64,000 nt of DNA from Papilionanthe hookeriana x Papilionanthe teres (taxonomy: Eukaryota; Streptophyta; Magnoliopsida; Asparagales; Orchidaceae), in NCBI GenBank assembly GCA_022702705.1, contig CM040427.1, forward strand, positions 72,283,283 to 72,347,282, in the 5' to 3' direction. Shown here one piece after another: positions 44,567 to 55,937 of this stretch. The notes under the pieces were generated by a model. It had not been told where the DNA came from. It saw nothing but the letters and a program-made list of their open reading frames with translations, and ran no database searches. Position numbers and translations under genes: made by a program. Positions within the stretch are counted from its first letter, which is position 1, and each line of letters begins with the position of its first letter.

Positions 44567-44878
44567 TCATACGACAAAACATATACTACTCTCGAAACAC
44601 GTGGCGACGTAGCAGGTAGAGTAAAAAAAATCAAGCGAACTATGTCCAACAACAACCAACAATAAAATAATGTTCACTTTAGTTTTCATAATCTGTAACT
44701 CCCGTTTCACTGCGTCTTCCGTTGTGGTCGTACACTCCCGCACGTCGGACTCGTGAGAATCTGGTAAACTATCTGCCCATCGGAAGAAACGACACTGATC
44801 TGGAATGTCCCGATGACAGGCATAAAACTTTCGTCGAAAGCTATGCGGCTGACGTGATGTCAAAAGAGATGCCTGCAA
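44567..44878 (-). CDS. GRF-type zinc-finger-like ORF with membrane-like tail, in Harbinger element
   Basis: A 103-codon minus-strand ORF. The segment RRKFYACHRDIPDQCRFFRW resembles the second half of GRF zinc fingers (GRRFYxC ... CxFFxW), which bind nucleic acid. It is followed by VKRELQIMKTKVNIILLLVV, a short coiled stretch running into a hydrophobic segment, the layout of the small GRF proteins common in plants. The first half of the finger (the CxCG part) is not in this frame. CKYELQARRLPLADRYVVVG in the adjacent frame just upstream may be its remains, so the gene is likely broken or spliced. It lies downstream of the transposase on the same strand. Whether it is expressed is unknown. Confidence 0.45.
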   Translation of the reverse strand: MQASLLTSRQPHSFRRKFYACHRDIPDQCRFFRWADSLPDSHESDVRECTTTTEDAVKRELQIMKTKVNIILLLVVVGHSSLDFFYSTCYVATCFESSICFVV

Positions 44879-45095
44879 CCCACGACGACATAGCGATCGG
44901 CGAGAGGTAGCCGACGTGCTTGGAGCTCATATTTACATCGTAATACTAGCACACATGCGAGCTTAATTAATTTGAGTATAAAATGGTCGAAACAAAATGA
45001 AAAGAATCGATCTAGAGTGTTGAATTGTAAATAATGTGAAGTAAAGTGCTTCAAAAAGAATGTAAAAGACATACATTGCATTACCGAAAAAACAC

Positions 45096-46460
45096 TCACT
45101 CTCCAACTAACAATCGAGTAATGTACGCTCGAAGTCGCTGCAATTTCATTTGCACCCTCCCTTCTTTTGTACAAATTGGTGCACTATTGTCATCCTCCCG
45201 TGGTTGAGACGGTTCAATGCGGTCCTGTAAACCGTCGATCGTAGCAACCTCGTCAAAATCAACATCGGCCCGAGTTGGATGCCGCCTCGATATAGTTATG
45301 AAGGCCCATAGTTGCCAACACTATCTCGCACTGTTTGGGGAACGGATAAGGAGGCATATCCCGAAGAATGGCCCACTTCTTCTTCCAAACTCCGAATGTT
45401 CTCTCAATAACGCCTCGCGAGGATGAATGTCTCTTATTAAACGACTCCTTTCTAGTTCTTGTGCGATTACTTAGCTCTTTGAAAATGCGGAATATGATAT
45501 CTTGTATCCGGATATGGTTTAAGATACCCCTCTGCATGGGGTAGCCAGCATCTACCAAATAATACTTCCACGTAATGATAGAAAGTATAGTTAGGTGTAT
45601 GACCAAAAACATCATCTTTTAATATTATAAATGACCTTACCGGGAGGTGGGTGAGGGAAATTGTACTACGGCTTTCTTGTTGCAACTTTAAAGAGTCTAT
45701 CGTCATGTGCGCTGCCCTCCCATCCAGCCAATACAAATGTAAAGCACATGTTGAAATCACGAAACGGCATAATATTCCGAGTTGTCCTCCCGAAGCAGTA
45801 GATATAAGCTACTTTCTCGTTATCCAAGCATCTATAGCATGAACGTGCGTTCCATCTATTGCGCCGATGCAATCCTTAAGGAAAAAATAATCATATAAAT
45901 ATGCGATCCATTCCATAAAAATTTGTTTTATTTAACATTTGTACCTTGAAATATGGCATGTATCGTTCGTCGTTAAGAATCTCCGTCGGGGTCCTTGCAA
46001 ATGTTGGATCGGTTGGTTTTAGTACATCATTTGCTAAGCCGACAAGAGAAGCCGAACCAAGCGAGAAATATCGACTAATTGTTTCCGACGAATGCTGGAA
46101 ACGTTCCATGGCTCCCCTCATGGACTCGTTACGTGACGGTATAAAAAGTGTGATGCCCAACACTTCAGCGGTACTGTTGTCCTATAAGACCCATGGAGTC
46201 CATCGAGATGTTTTTAGGTCAGCTAGAAGATCTCTCGAAAACCTCATGTGACATTCGAAGATGTTACGAAATCTCGTTGGGTGTCCCGAAATCATTTCAC
46301 CCATCCAATGTTCTCCAACCTGAGATGAAGTGTAACAAGGTTCACGATCGACGTATGTATTGTAGTATTGCAGCATTATATTTATCGCTGCGTTTCTCCT
46401 ACGGCGTCGGATCTCCTCTGGAATGGATTGCACCGCACAATGCACTTCACTACACTTCAA
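45096..46460 (-). pseudogene. PIF/Harbinger transposase (DDE nuclease), two introns, frameshifted
   Basis: Reading leftward: N-terminal QYYNTYVDREPCYTSSQVG and GHPTRFRNIFECHMRFSRDL; ERFQHSSETISRYFSLGSAS; ERYMPYFK, then a 70-bp GT..AG intron (45875-45944) restoring DCIGAIDGTHVHA. Next comes NMCFTFVLAGWEGSAHDDRL, then PPPGK, a 71-bp GT..AG intron (45565-45635) and YYLVDAGYP. VIERTFGVWKKKWAILRDMP follows, and the C-terminus ends LRAYITRLLVGE with TGA at 45096-45098. The DDE triad is Asp near 45854, Asp at 45702 and Glu at 45403. Frameshifts are seen near 46220, 45812, 45527, 45475 and 45283, so this copy is inactive. The open stretch starts at a TTG; the true start is unclear because a tandem array abuts it. 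Confidence 0.87.
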
Positions 46461-47245
46461 TGCACTGCACTTAACTACACTTCAGTGCACTGCACCACAC
46501 AACTCAATACACGAAACAGCTTCACAGACTTCATCGCACCACAATGCCGCACCGCACTTCACTACACAATACATCGCACTACACCCGAACACATTGCACC
46601 GCACTACACTTCACACAAGACTGCACTTCACACGACCTGCACTTGCAAAACACACACACACCGCACTTCCACGGAAACATACGGCACTACACTACACATC
46701 ACACACAATGCACACTACACAAGACCACACAATGCACTTCACTACACTTCGATACATCGCACTTAACTACACTTCGGTCACCGCACCACACAACTCAATA
46801 CACGAAACGAGTTCACAAACTTCACCGCACCACAAGCTGCACGCGCACTTCACTACACAATACACCGCACTACACCCGAACACATTAGCCCGCACTACAC
46901 TTCACACAAGACTCGCACTTCACACAAGACCGCACTGCAAAAACACACACACACCGCACTTCCACGTAAACACACGAGCACTACACTACACATCACACAC
47001 GATGCACACTACGCATGACCACACAATGCACTTCACTACACTTCGATGCACTCGCACTTAACTACACTCGATGCCGCTGCACCACACAACTCAATACACG
47101 AAACGAGTTCACAAACTTCACTGCACCACAAGCTGCACTGCACTTCACTACACAATACACTGCACTGCACCCAGAACACATTGCACTGCACTACACTTCA
47201 CACAGCACTGCACATCACACACATTGCACTGTAAAAACACAAAGC
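46430..47245. repeat. CA-rich tandem array, 293-bp period, in Harbinger element
   Basis: Almost three copies, each starting CACTTCACTACACTTC (46442, 46735, 47029), built from short words such as GCACTACACTTCACAC. Copies differ largely at CG versus TG/CA. It directly abuts the 5' end of the transposase. Long ORFs across it reflect absence of stop codons in the short words. Confidence 0.88.
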
Positions 47246-47570
47246 CTATAATCATCATTAACCATGCCAATTGAAATGATAGCCATATAAACGAGTGTGT
47301 AAGTGCGATGCGATGCGAAATCAAATGGTAGCCATAAGCATACCATTCTAAGCAATCGATCAAGCCAACTACTAGAACATGCTAACATCTCTATTTTTCA
47401 CATCCCGATTCCACACAATCCCAATCCCAACACTACATACTGCACACACACAACACTACGCAATGCACCGCACTACACAACACTTACGCACGACCGCAGC
47501 AAACATACACAATTAAACACACACGATACGTGCAGGTGCACTTAAACACACACACATAATTCCACACATA
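47246..47570. other. Spacer between the two arrays
   Basis: No gene; a short non-repetitive stretch with CGATGCGATGCG and CACACAACAC words. Confidence 0.6.
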
Positions 47571-48320
47571 TAATGCACTTGACCGCACATTTCCACAACC
47601 GCACTGCACGATTCCGAGCACTTCACCGCACCGCACTTCACTCGCAAACACACACATGTACACACGAAAACTCCACCGCACTGCAAACACACACACACAA
47701 ACTGCGCGGTGCACTTCGAACACACACACACACACAAAATCTGCGAGTGCATCGCAAAGGACCACTCGCGAACACACACAAACACTCCGATGCCACTCGC
47801 AAACACACACCGCACCGCACGCGCAAACACACACATATACACACAAACAACGCAAGTACACCGCAAACACACACACACACAAACACACACATCGCGAAGT
47901 GCACTTCGAACACATCCACATATACACACGATCCCGCACCGAAGCGCATAAATTCCGCACCGCACGCGCAAAACACAAAAACTCCACTGCACTGCACCAA
48001 TACTCACTGCACTGCAAACACACACAACCACTCACCGTACTCGCAAACACACGTTGCACTACACCGCACCGCTACTGCAAACACACACATATACACACAA
48101 ACACTGCAGTACACTGCAAACACACACACACAAACACACAATACTGCAGTGCACTTCAAACACATTCACATATACACACAATTCTGCACTGCATTGCACA
48201 AATTATGCACTGCACTGCAAAACACAAAAACTCCCCGTACCTTTGCACCAATACACACCGCTACTGCAAACACAAACAAACACTCCACATAGCACTGCAA
48301 ACACACGTTGCACTACACCA
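47571..48320. repeat. CA-rich tandem array, 254-bp period, in Harbinger element
   Basis: GCAAACACACACATATACACA begins at 47823 and again at 48077. The two full units are colinear to about 48320, and a less regular unit precedes them. The first unit is rich in CG (CCGCACCGCACGCGCAAAA), while the second has TG or CA at many of those places (CTGCACTGCACTGCAAAA). Confidence 0.85.
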
Positions 48321-48979
48321 TAATTAAGTGCACAAAGAAAGCCAAGCAAATGCACAAATATACAACGGAATATCGAAGCTCAGCAAATGCAATAGCCTAT
48401 CGAAAATCATGTCTTCTCCAAAACCTTTCAAGAAAGCCAACAAAATATAGTTTTAGGCATGCTAAATTAGAAATATGTTTTAGGCATGCTAAATCTTTGT
48501 GTGTGTTATGCGATGCGAAATATAGTTTTAAGCATGCTAAATTAAAGTCCGAATTGCATGAATCACATTTTTTTCTAAAACAGTTGCCAAAACTATTTAA
48601 TTCCATCCCATAATTTGCCCCAAATCAATAGAATAATAGCCATTCAAAATTAACATCCGTAGAACATTTGCTTCCTTTAAATTTTTTTAAAATTAACACC
48701 TCAGGACGAGAAGAAGTGGGACGAGAGGAAGAGGGACACAAGAATACTTGCGATAAGCATAAGATTTTGGTGCATATAAAACAAAAATCATATGTAGATC
48801 GGGACGAGAAGAAGAGAGGAGCGGATGGAGAACCATCCGCAATCTTAAATTTGAAAAAAAATTTAGAAGAAAATTAGCTACTCGACACGAAAATCCTCCC
48901 AGGCGCATAACCATAAAAATTTGATGCATTTAAAACAAAAGCATATGTAGATCGGGACGAAGAAGAGGGAAGCAAATCC
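48321..48979. other. Harbinger interior, no gene recognised
   Basis: Contains repeated TTTTAGGCATGCTAAAT words (about 48451-48490, 48527-48542) and two copies of CATATGTAGATCGGGACGA (48788, 48943). A 69-codon + strand ORF rich in K/E/R gives no recognised domain. Confidence 0.5.
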
Positions 48980-49353
48980 AACGGATCCCAACCAAAATCA
49001 ACTTATAGAAGTCACGGGGCCGGCCGCGATACGAACGGTGGATCGAAGGTAGGTTACCTTAGATTCGAAGGACTCTCGGTCGAGGAAGAAGAAGAGCGAT
49101 CGAAGGACTCTCGGGCTCGCGAAGAGGCCGAGGCGAGAGAAGAGTTCGGGGAGAGCGACTGCAGGCGGAGGCAGCGCAGAAAGAATTCGCGAAGGCTCGG
49201 TCGAAAGTCGGGGCCGCGGGTATATCCCGCGGTCCGCTTTCAATCCTGCTTCGCGGCAATCCGCCGCGGATTCGTGGCTTCGCGAATGCAACGGGCACAA
49301 AATCGCGGTACGGTAAAGCGCTGCACCGCGACTTTGCGCCCCCAAACAGGCCC
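48980..49353 (-). promoter_or_regulatory. CpG-rich right terminal region of the Harbinger element
   Basis: Reads leftward from the inverted repeat as GCGCAAAGTCGCGGTGCAGC and on through several CGCG words. AAGGTAACC near 49050-49060 is a possible splice donor on the minus strand. It would be the 5' UTR/promoter side of the minus-strand transposase. No TATA box identified. Confidence 0.45.
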
Positions 49354-49356
49354 TAA
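49354..49356. other. Target-site duplication TAA (right)
   Basis: Matches 43905-43907, directly outside GGCCC. Confidence 0.88.
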
Positions 49357-49439
49357 GACTTTAACACCCCACGCTCACTGCTCCCGGCTGGACCAAAGAA
49401 TTTCACCGGCCCTACTGAATACTTCGCTGTTCGCCGGTA

Positions 49440-49824
49440 ATGGCCGCTGCCACTGCTGTTAGATCTATTCTCCGGTCTGCTGCCATTCGGAATGCGACGG
49501 TGAGGTTCGCCTCGAAGACTTCCGGTGCTCGCTCTCCGTGTCTGATTCCCAAGCTTGGCTCCACCTCTCCTCCATTTCTAAGGTACAACCCTCGATTTTC
49601 ACATACTTTCTCACTTGAAATATCTTTTTTAAACTGAGATGTTATCTTTTGACATTAGGTCTGCCGTGGTAAGTTGTCTGTGTTTGGAGTCGGTTCTGCC
49701 AATGCACAGCGCGACATCATCAGCACTTATGACCTCTTTACTGTCTATTTCGACCCATGACAATGGGTTCTTCTCGAAAGGTATTATAGATCCACTCCGT
49801 CTGAATCCCCTATGCTTCACATGA
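49440..49824 (+). CDS. NFD6-like small mitochondrial protein (two exons)
   Basis: Exons 49440-49582 and 49659-49824 join in frame (143 + 166 = 309 nt, 102 residues plus stop). The donor is CTAAG|GTACAA and the acceptor GACATTAG|GTCTGC. The N-terminus MAAATAVRSILRSAAIRNAT is Arg/Ala-rich and lacks acids, like a mitochondrial targeting peptide. Exon 2 gives SCLCLESVLPMHSATSSALM then TSLLSIS, the conserved core of the NUCLEAR FUSION DEFECTIVE 6 family (in Arabidopsis needed for polar nuclei fusion; molecular role unknown). The tail THDNGFFSKGIIDP is variable in the family, and a GGTATTATAG donor-like site at 49780 allows alternative 3' exons. The promoter appears displaced by the 5.4-kb Harbinger element whose right end is 86 bp before the ATG. 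Expression from this copy is therefore doubtful unless the element supplies a promoter or is spliced out. Confidence 0.8.
49583..49658 (+). other. Intron of the NFD6-like gene
   Basis: A 76-bp GT..AG intron, T-rich before the acceptor. Confidence 0.8.
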
Positions 49825-52800
49825 ATATGCTGTTATCTTTTTATTTTGTGAGGTTAGGGGCCCGGGTTTCTGTAATCGTGTGGTTGGGGAGGGGTGGGAT
49901 GTGTAACATGATTAAGTAATATAAGGGAGGCTAGCGAAATATTATTTCTTTTTTCGAAATATGAAACAATGAACATAATCATATTTCTTTCCTATTGTTC
50001 AAACACAAAAAATAAACTGCTGGAAGGGCAAACTTTGTAGCTAATGGTCTCAAGCATTGCAATGAATTCAAATTATGACGAAATTAGATAATGGAAAAGC
50101 ATTCCTGTCTATAGAATTGTCAGGTATTTGATACATTGAAAGGTTAGTGATTTCAGAAGAATAAGTTTATATATTGGTTCCAAGGTCCAAAATGAGCCTG
50201 AAAATGCCACATTAAATATTTAATTGATGGATTCCAATTACTTGGAGTGAGTATCTCTATGGCATTTCTATGCATTTAAATTTCAATCCTTCCATCTACT
50301 GGCAATGCGGCAACTTGATAGGTGCAACAGGCGGGTGTTGAGGCCGAGAAATATTTGGAATAAATTTCACTGAGGTTTTTGAAAATTTTCAGACCAGCCA
50401 ACATGATTTTCATCTTAATGGAAGGAGAATAGCTAGTGTAAGTATTTTTCCCTTGTTCTTTATAACATTTTCAGTTTGTTGCTTTATGTTATTAGATATG
50501 AATTTATCATTCTCAGGGACAAGGCCTAAAACACCATAGATGATAAGAAACTTGTTCGCTTTAATAGGTTGGGAATATGGTCCCAGAGGTTTTGAATAAG
50601 TGGCTTTGTGGGATGGGGTGGTGTTGGAGACTACATTAGACTAACATTGAAGGAGGGCTCTGCATCCAAGATAGGATATAAAGTTACTTCAATATTTTTT
50701 GTTCAAATTAGATGAAAGAGATAGTCAAAATGGCGATCATTACTTTTTTTATTAATGTAGTGCTGCCCATAAACCTATATGTTAGGCGTTGTTTATAATT
50801 TTGGGTAGTATCATGAAATTTTGTGCCAAAAATATTTCAAGAAAAGTAATATGAATGAATGACTCTAAATTCACTTTTTTGTCTCTAGCCTCAACTAGTG
50901 AAATGAATCCAAATAATTTTATCTGATGGAATAGAATGCCATGCCCATTTTGACTAGGCCCATAATAAACAATGATCTAGATAGCTTAATAGTAGTCCCA
51001 TCTTCCTGAATAATACCAAAAATTGAATTAGAAGAATATATGGATTAGTTGTAGTGACTTTATAGTTGTTAAAAATTAACCAAAACTAAAGTAATCAGAT
51101 CCTCATGACAATCAAAGTAACCAGGAAGAACTCGTGGAAATATTCTTGACACTGGAAGAAGAGCATATTTAACAAGGAACTTATGGTTCTATCTTTCTAA
51201 CTTTTTTGTATTTGACTTTAATTTGATTTATTCACGGTTTCTCCATTTTTTAATGCTTATGATCAGTTTCTAAGTATTTTTACTTTATGCTTGTGGAATT
51301 TCCTACTTAATTTTCTGCATAGCATGATTTGTTAGAGTTTAATTTTGATATATCATTCAATTTCTTCAAATTCCATTGAGTAATTGTACCAAACATATAG
51401 TTATTTCAATCTTACTATGAACTATTGACCTCGACAGAGACATGGAATAACAATAGGAGAATTTTAACAAAAATTCAAGCAGTGCAACCATTCATCTATT
51501 TGAACTTTTGTAATACGTTAAAAAAAATGTGTGAATGCAATCATTTAGCTTAGTTCCTAAGTCATGTAGTGAATTCTGTTGATTAGGCTTTCTAAGATCT
51601 AGACGGAGACTAGAAATAAAACTTGATCTTGATTGACAATGAATCTTTGTAGTAACTCATGTCAATGTATAAAATTGGGGAAGAAAATCACAAATTCAAA
51701 TCGTCTTTCTCCACTTGAAAATCACTATGCTTGTACAAGTCTATGTAAGCATTGATTTTTAAATTATTTTATTTGGATAAAAAGTAGGGTCAAATTGTAT
51801 TCGTAATTAACTTTCTTGTATTAATTGCTTGTGGTCCTCGAGAGAAATATATCTTATTCATTCAATATTACTTGAAAACGACATGTATATTTATGTATAC
51901 CATAACCATTGGTCAATGATGCCCCTCAACGAAGGCATGATCAGACCAATAACCCATAAGGAGAGTAGACGATATGAGTGATCACACTTGTGGAGGGTGC
52001 GAGCGATGGAGTGTAGCGACTATAGTTGTGACGATTATAGATCGCGAGTGTCATGGTGCAAGAAGTGAAAGCCCGTTGCAAGGGCTAGGAGTGCAATCGA
52101 TCCCCACATGTGAGTGTCTTACCACAAAGAAGGGACAAATGTAGCAATCTAAGCTGCAAGTAACGAATGATAATATCAAGTGCAAAATAAATTGCTTTGC
52201 TCTTTATGGAGTTGTTGGGTAATTAAGCTTATATTTGTGGAGGTTGAGAGCTAGCTTAGCGTATGGGTACTATTTTAGGGTTGAGAGAGAGGGGAAGGCT
52301 TATAATTAAGGTTTGAAAGAGTAAATCAATAACTTCCTCAGTTATGGAAAATTATGATTTTCACTACCAAACTTCAAATTGTGAACAAGAGAACTTTAAA
52401 AATTATCAAGCTAAAGAGAATTTCATTAATGCATCAAAATTTCTTTTTAAATTTTACATAAAATTTAATCAACTGAGAAAACGTAAATTTAATGGAAAGA
52501 GAGAAATTTAAAATCCAATGGAATGGGAGAGGGTTGGTGCTCTTTTCATTGTAATTTTTATGAAGGTTATTACACCCACCCAAACTCTTAAACGATGGAA
52601 TTCTTCTTGTATTGTGGAGGAAGCTTGGGATTCTTTTTTCAATTTGATGTGATGTGGCTTCAAACACTTGAATTTAAATTTGGATGCTCAACTAAGCATG
52701 ACAAAACATACACCTTGTATTTAAAGTATCAATACATAAATTATTGCAATAAATTAATTATAAAGCTCATGCAAGATGATTGGATTTGATTTGAACTTTT

Positions 52801-53458
52801 GTCACCGTATGCACCACTTGATGTTTGCATCAGCTTAACCCAAGCATGAAGAATTCTAATTCGAAGAATAGAAATCAATTAAGCATCCATTAAGTATGGT
52901 GCATTCTTCTCCAAATCTTCCTTAGTCATCCAAGTATAATAGTAATTACAATTTGTCATGGAACTTGTGTGGGCGTATCTTTGACTGTTGGGACTTTGTT
53001 GGGACTTCATTAATGATCATAGCTTTAACCTCAAAGAAGGTTGATTGAGATGACAAATACAATGGTAAGCTCAATCTCTTATAAAAAGGGTAGTATGCAT
53101 CTTTTGAGGTGATTTAATTTTTTGATTTAGCTAAATAATCTTAATATTAAAAAAATATACTTATAAACATGTTAGGTGGCAAGTCAAGGAAACAATCATT
53201 AGGCTCAAGTTTTCTTGCATTTTTCAAGGGATGCCATACCCTGCTCATTTTTTTTAATATTTGGTAGTAACATAGAATTAAAGACGAATGCTTATTAAAG
53301 CACAATACACTTTATTGCAAACAGTTTATGATTTATAACATTAGCATATTTAGTATGTTCACCTCTTTATTACCTTTCATTAGCATGAAGACAAATTTTT
53401 TTTGTAAATGTGAATACAAAATTATTCTTAGATCAAGTTTATCGAGTTTGTAACCATA
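49825..53458. other. Intergenic DNA, no gene seen
   Basis: AT-rich throughout. 51880-52330 is locally richer in GC (GGAGGGTGCGAGCGATGG) and may be a retroelement LTR remnant, but no partner, TSD or domain was found. No tRNA or other RNA gene recognised. Confidence 0.6.
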
Positions 53459-54279
53459 TAAAAATCTAGGGGGATTTACATACCTAGCATACAAAACTTC
53501 TTATATTACATATTTCACACCCGAGCTTATCATTTTGCATTTAAATTACCTAAAATATTATATATGCTAACACTCATTAAAAACAGTAATGTTGGTACCC
53601 TTCCCCCTCTCATCCGCCATTGATTTCAATGAACTGTCGGTGTTTACAATTTGGGGAGGGGGGGGGGCGGGGGAGGGGGGAGAGAGGGAGGGAGGGAGCG
53701 AGAGAGAGAGAGAGATCCCATTTAAGCAAGATTAACCTAAATCCTACCAAACAACAAAAATAACAACTTTAAATCCTACTGAGTTTAATCCTATTACGGG
53801 ATTTAAAGGCAGTGAAGAGTCTGATGGTTGGAGGGGGGAGAAATACGAGGGCTGCCTTCTTCAATGACTTCAAGTAGGAGCTAAAGGAGAAAGAGGTGAT
53901 TTTCGGCAGACATTTTTTGTTTGGCCCGATAGCGGGAGAAAGACGAGGGCTACCTTCTTTAATGGCTCTGGTTAGGCATTGAAGGAGAAATATGAGAGTT
54001 TCATAGATTTTTGTTTGTTGCGATCTAGAATTTCGGAAGTCTTTTGTACACTGTGATCTCGTCGTTGTCTTTCCCAGCTAACTCTAGTCGGGAATGTATT
54101 GCAGTGTGCCGGTAATGAGAGGGGGGAAGGGACCGGCGTTAATGTTTTTAATGGGTAGCGTTATTTTTCAGTAGATTTAAAGTTTTAGGTGCTTTAAATA
54201 TAAATTGATTAGTTTGGGTGTGAAATTTGTAATATAAGGAGTTTTGGGTGCTTTGTATGTAAATCCCCCAAAATTTTTA
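53459..54279. mobile_element. 0.8-kb element with long terminal inverted repeats (Mutator-like or foldback)
   Basis: The left end (53459 to about 53615) and the right end (about 54112 to 54279) are inverted copies about 155 bp long. Left GGGGGATTTACATAC pairs with right GTATGTAAATCCCCC, left TTCACACCCG with right TGGGTGTGAA, and left CATTAAAAACAGTAATG with right CGTTAATGTTTTTAATG. Left CCCTTCCCCCTCTCAT pairs with right ATGAGAGGGGGGAAGGG. No ORF, so non-autonomous. A target duplication was not resolved. Inside lie a degenerate 110-bp duplication (CGAGGGCTRCCTTCTT, twice) and the purine tract. Confidence 0.78.
53653..53715 (+). repeat. G-rich purine tract followed by (GA)n
   Basis: Runs of three to ten G separated by single A or C, then GGGAGGGAGGGAGCGAGAGA and a GA microsatellite. 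Four or more G-runs in close succession could fold as a G-quadruplex, and the mirror-like purine run could form a triplex. Confidence 0.85.
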
Positions 54280-55937
54280 ATGATGATTTGTAGTTTTGAA
54301 AATTGTATAGGTATAAGCAAACTCAGATGTTGATAAATGAATATCTTAATTTTCAATGATTTGCTTCCAAGGCATCTAAGTAGGCTTTCTAAAGACCTAT
54401 TGATTATTGTAATTGTCCCATATGTTTCAGGAGGGAAGGACTTGCTAAAAACTTTAGTTTAATATCAGTTAATCTTTACAATGTCTTCTAAAAGCAGGAA
54501 ACTAACCTAACATCCCTATAAAAAATTATCATTGCCTCTTAGTGTCCTAGGTAATCCTAAAATGCAGTCTAGAAATATTCTCTAATGTTCTATAAGGAGT
54601 AGACGAGGCAATGTATTTCTTAAATTTTATTTTGTAGTTTTATCTTAATTGTGTAAACATTGTGCAACCAAAATCTCTATATTCTTTCTCACTAAAGGCT
54701 AATGAAATCTATTCTTCATGAGACTAGTATGGTTTTCCCTTTGTTTGTGTAACCAACCATCCTACTATAGTTTGATTCACTAATTAAAAACTTTCAAAAT
54801 GATCTAGAAATTACAGTGGCTTTCCCATATAGTAATATCTATCAATCATCATAAATGAACCTATGAAAGAGAATTGTTTACACTAGAATGTCGAAATTCA
54901 GATGCAGGGTTTAATCATCAATAGTTCTATCAAATCTAGGAATTTTTTAGTTATAAGAAAGTTATATCGTTATTGCTATTTTATACGTCGTCAAGGGATT
55001 TTTTCTCTATTCTAGGCTTACATTGTTTTGCAAATGAACTCTCCTGTGAAAAGTCAATTCATTTAATATATTTATGATTTTCTTTTGTTTTGTATTTATG
55101 AATTTCAAAGCACGTTGATAATAGTTTAAGATAAATTTTTAGTGCAACAAATAATAGCTCAAAGATTTTAAAGATTGAATTATTGTATGGAATTCACTAT
55201 TATAGTTGGTGTACTGTTAATTGAGATCATTGAGTTTTTCATTGAAGAATGCAATGGAGTAGTTCTCCTTAGTTATTATTCATCCTACTTTTATCTTGAA
55301 AGCATCACTTCAAAGATTTTAGCAAAATCAAGCAATATCTTGAAAAGTGGTGAAAAAGTCATGAAACTTCCATTCGAACACACACTTTCTTAACACTAAC
55401 AGGCCATGCAAATTTATCTGAACCTCCTATAGAAATTAGCTAAACCATAGAAGCTAACTATTAGAAAAGTTTTTAATAGTAGGTGGGGACATTCAATAAT
55501 TATATTAATCTTTGTGGGTTGGGATTTCCAATCAAAAGATGGGTGTTACTAAATTCTAACAAAATTACTTCTTTTTGTATGAAGAAACTTTTTTTTCATT
55601 ATGATAACTTTTTTCCTCCCTCAGCCTAATTAAAGGTAACATTACTGAGCCATCAAATTAGAGCACGAATGCAACTTCCTTTACATGAAGTGAATTAAAG
55701 TCAAGTCAGAAACTTTTTTTTTTACTTTTTTTTTTTTTCTAACTTTCAAAAATGACCATTTCTTACCTAAAATCAAATTGAATCATGGCTACAACAAACT
55801 CTTTAATAGGAAAATCTAAAACATTAAAATCGAAAGAATTCTCCTTTAACTTATAGGGATCAATCACCACCAATTGATGTTTTACATTTATATTTTGACT
55901 AAGCATGGGTTTTAAATTGTGAAGATTTGAACATTGC
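54280..55937. other. Intergenic DNA, no gene seen
   Basis: AT-rich, without repeats or recognised coding motifs. The 72- and 73-codon ORFs here look random. Confidence 0.6.

Larger units (their letters stand above)
43908..49353 (-). mobile_element. PIF/Harbinger DNA transposon, 5.4 kb
   Basis: The left end is GGGCCTGTTTGGAAGC and the right end, inverted, GGGCCTGTTTGGGGGC: a 12-bp terminal inverted repeat with TAA on both sides. The minus strand carries, from the right: a CpG-rich terminal region (48980-49353), two CA-rich tandem arrays, a transposase with two short introns and several frameshifts, and a GRF-finger-like ORF. The Myb/trihelix second protein usual for this superfamily was not found. 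The element lies between a TATA box and the NFD6-like coding region. Confidence 0.9.

Noticed and set aside
46423..48327. Several long overlapping ORFs (up to 239 codons, both strands) giving His/Thr-rich or Cys/Val-rich proteins
   Set aside because: They lie in CA-rich tandem arrays whose short words contain no stop codons in several frames; multiple frames are open at once and none matches a domain.
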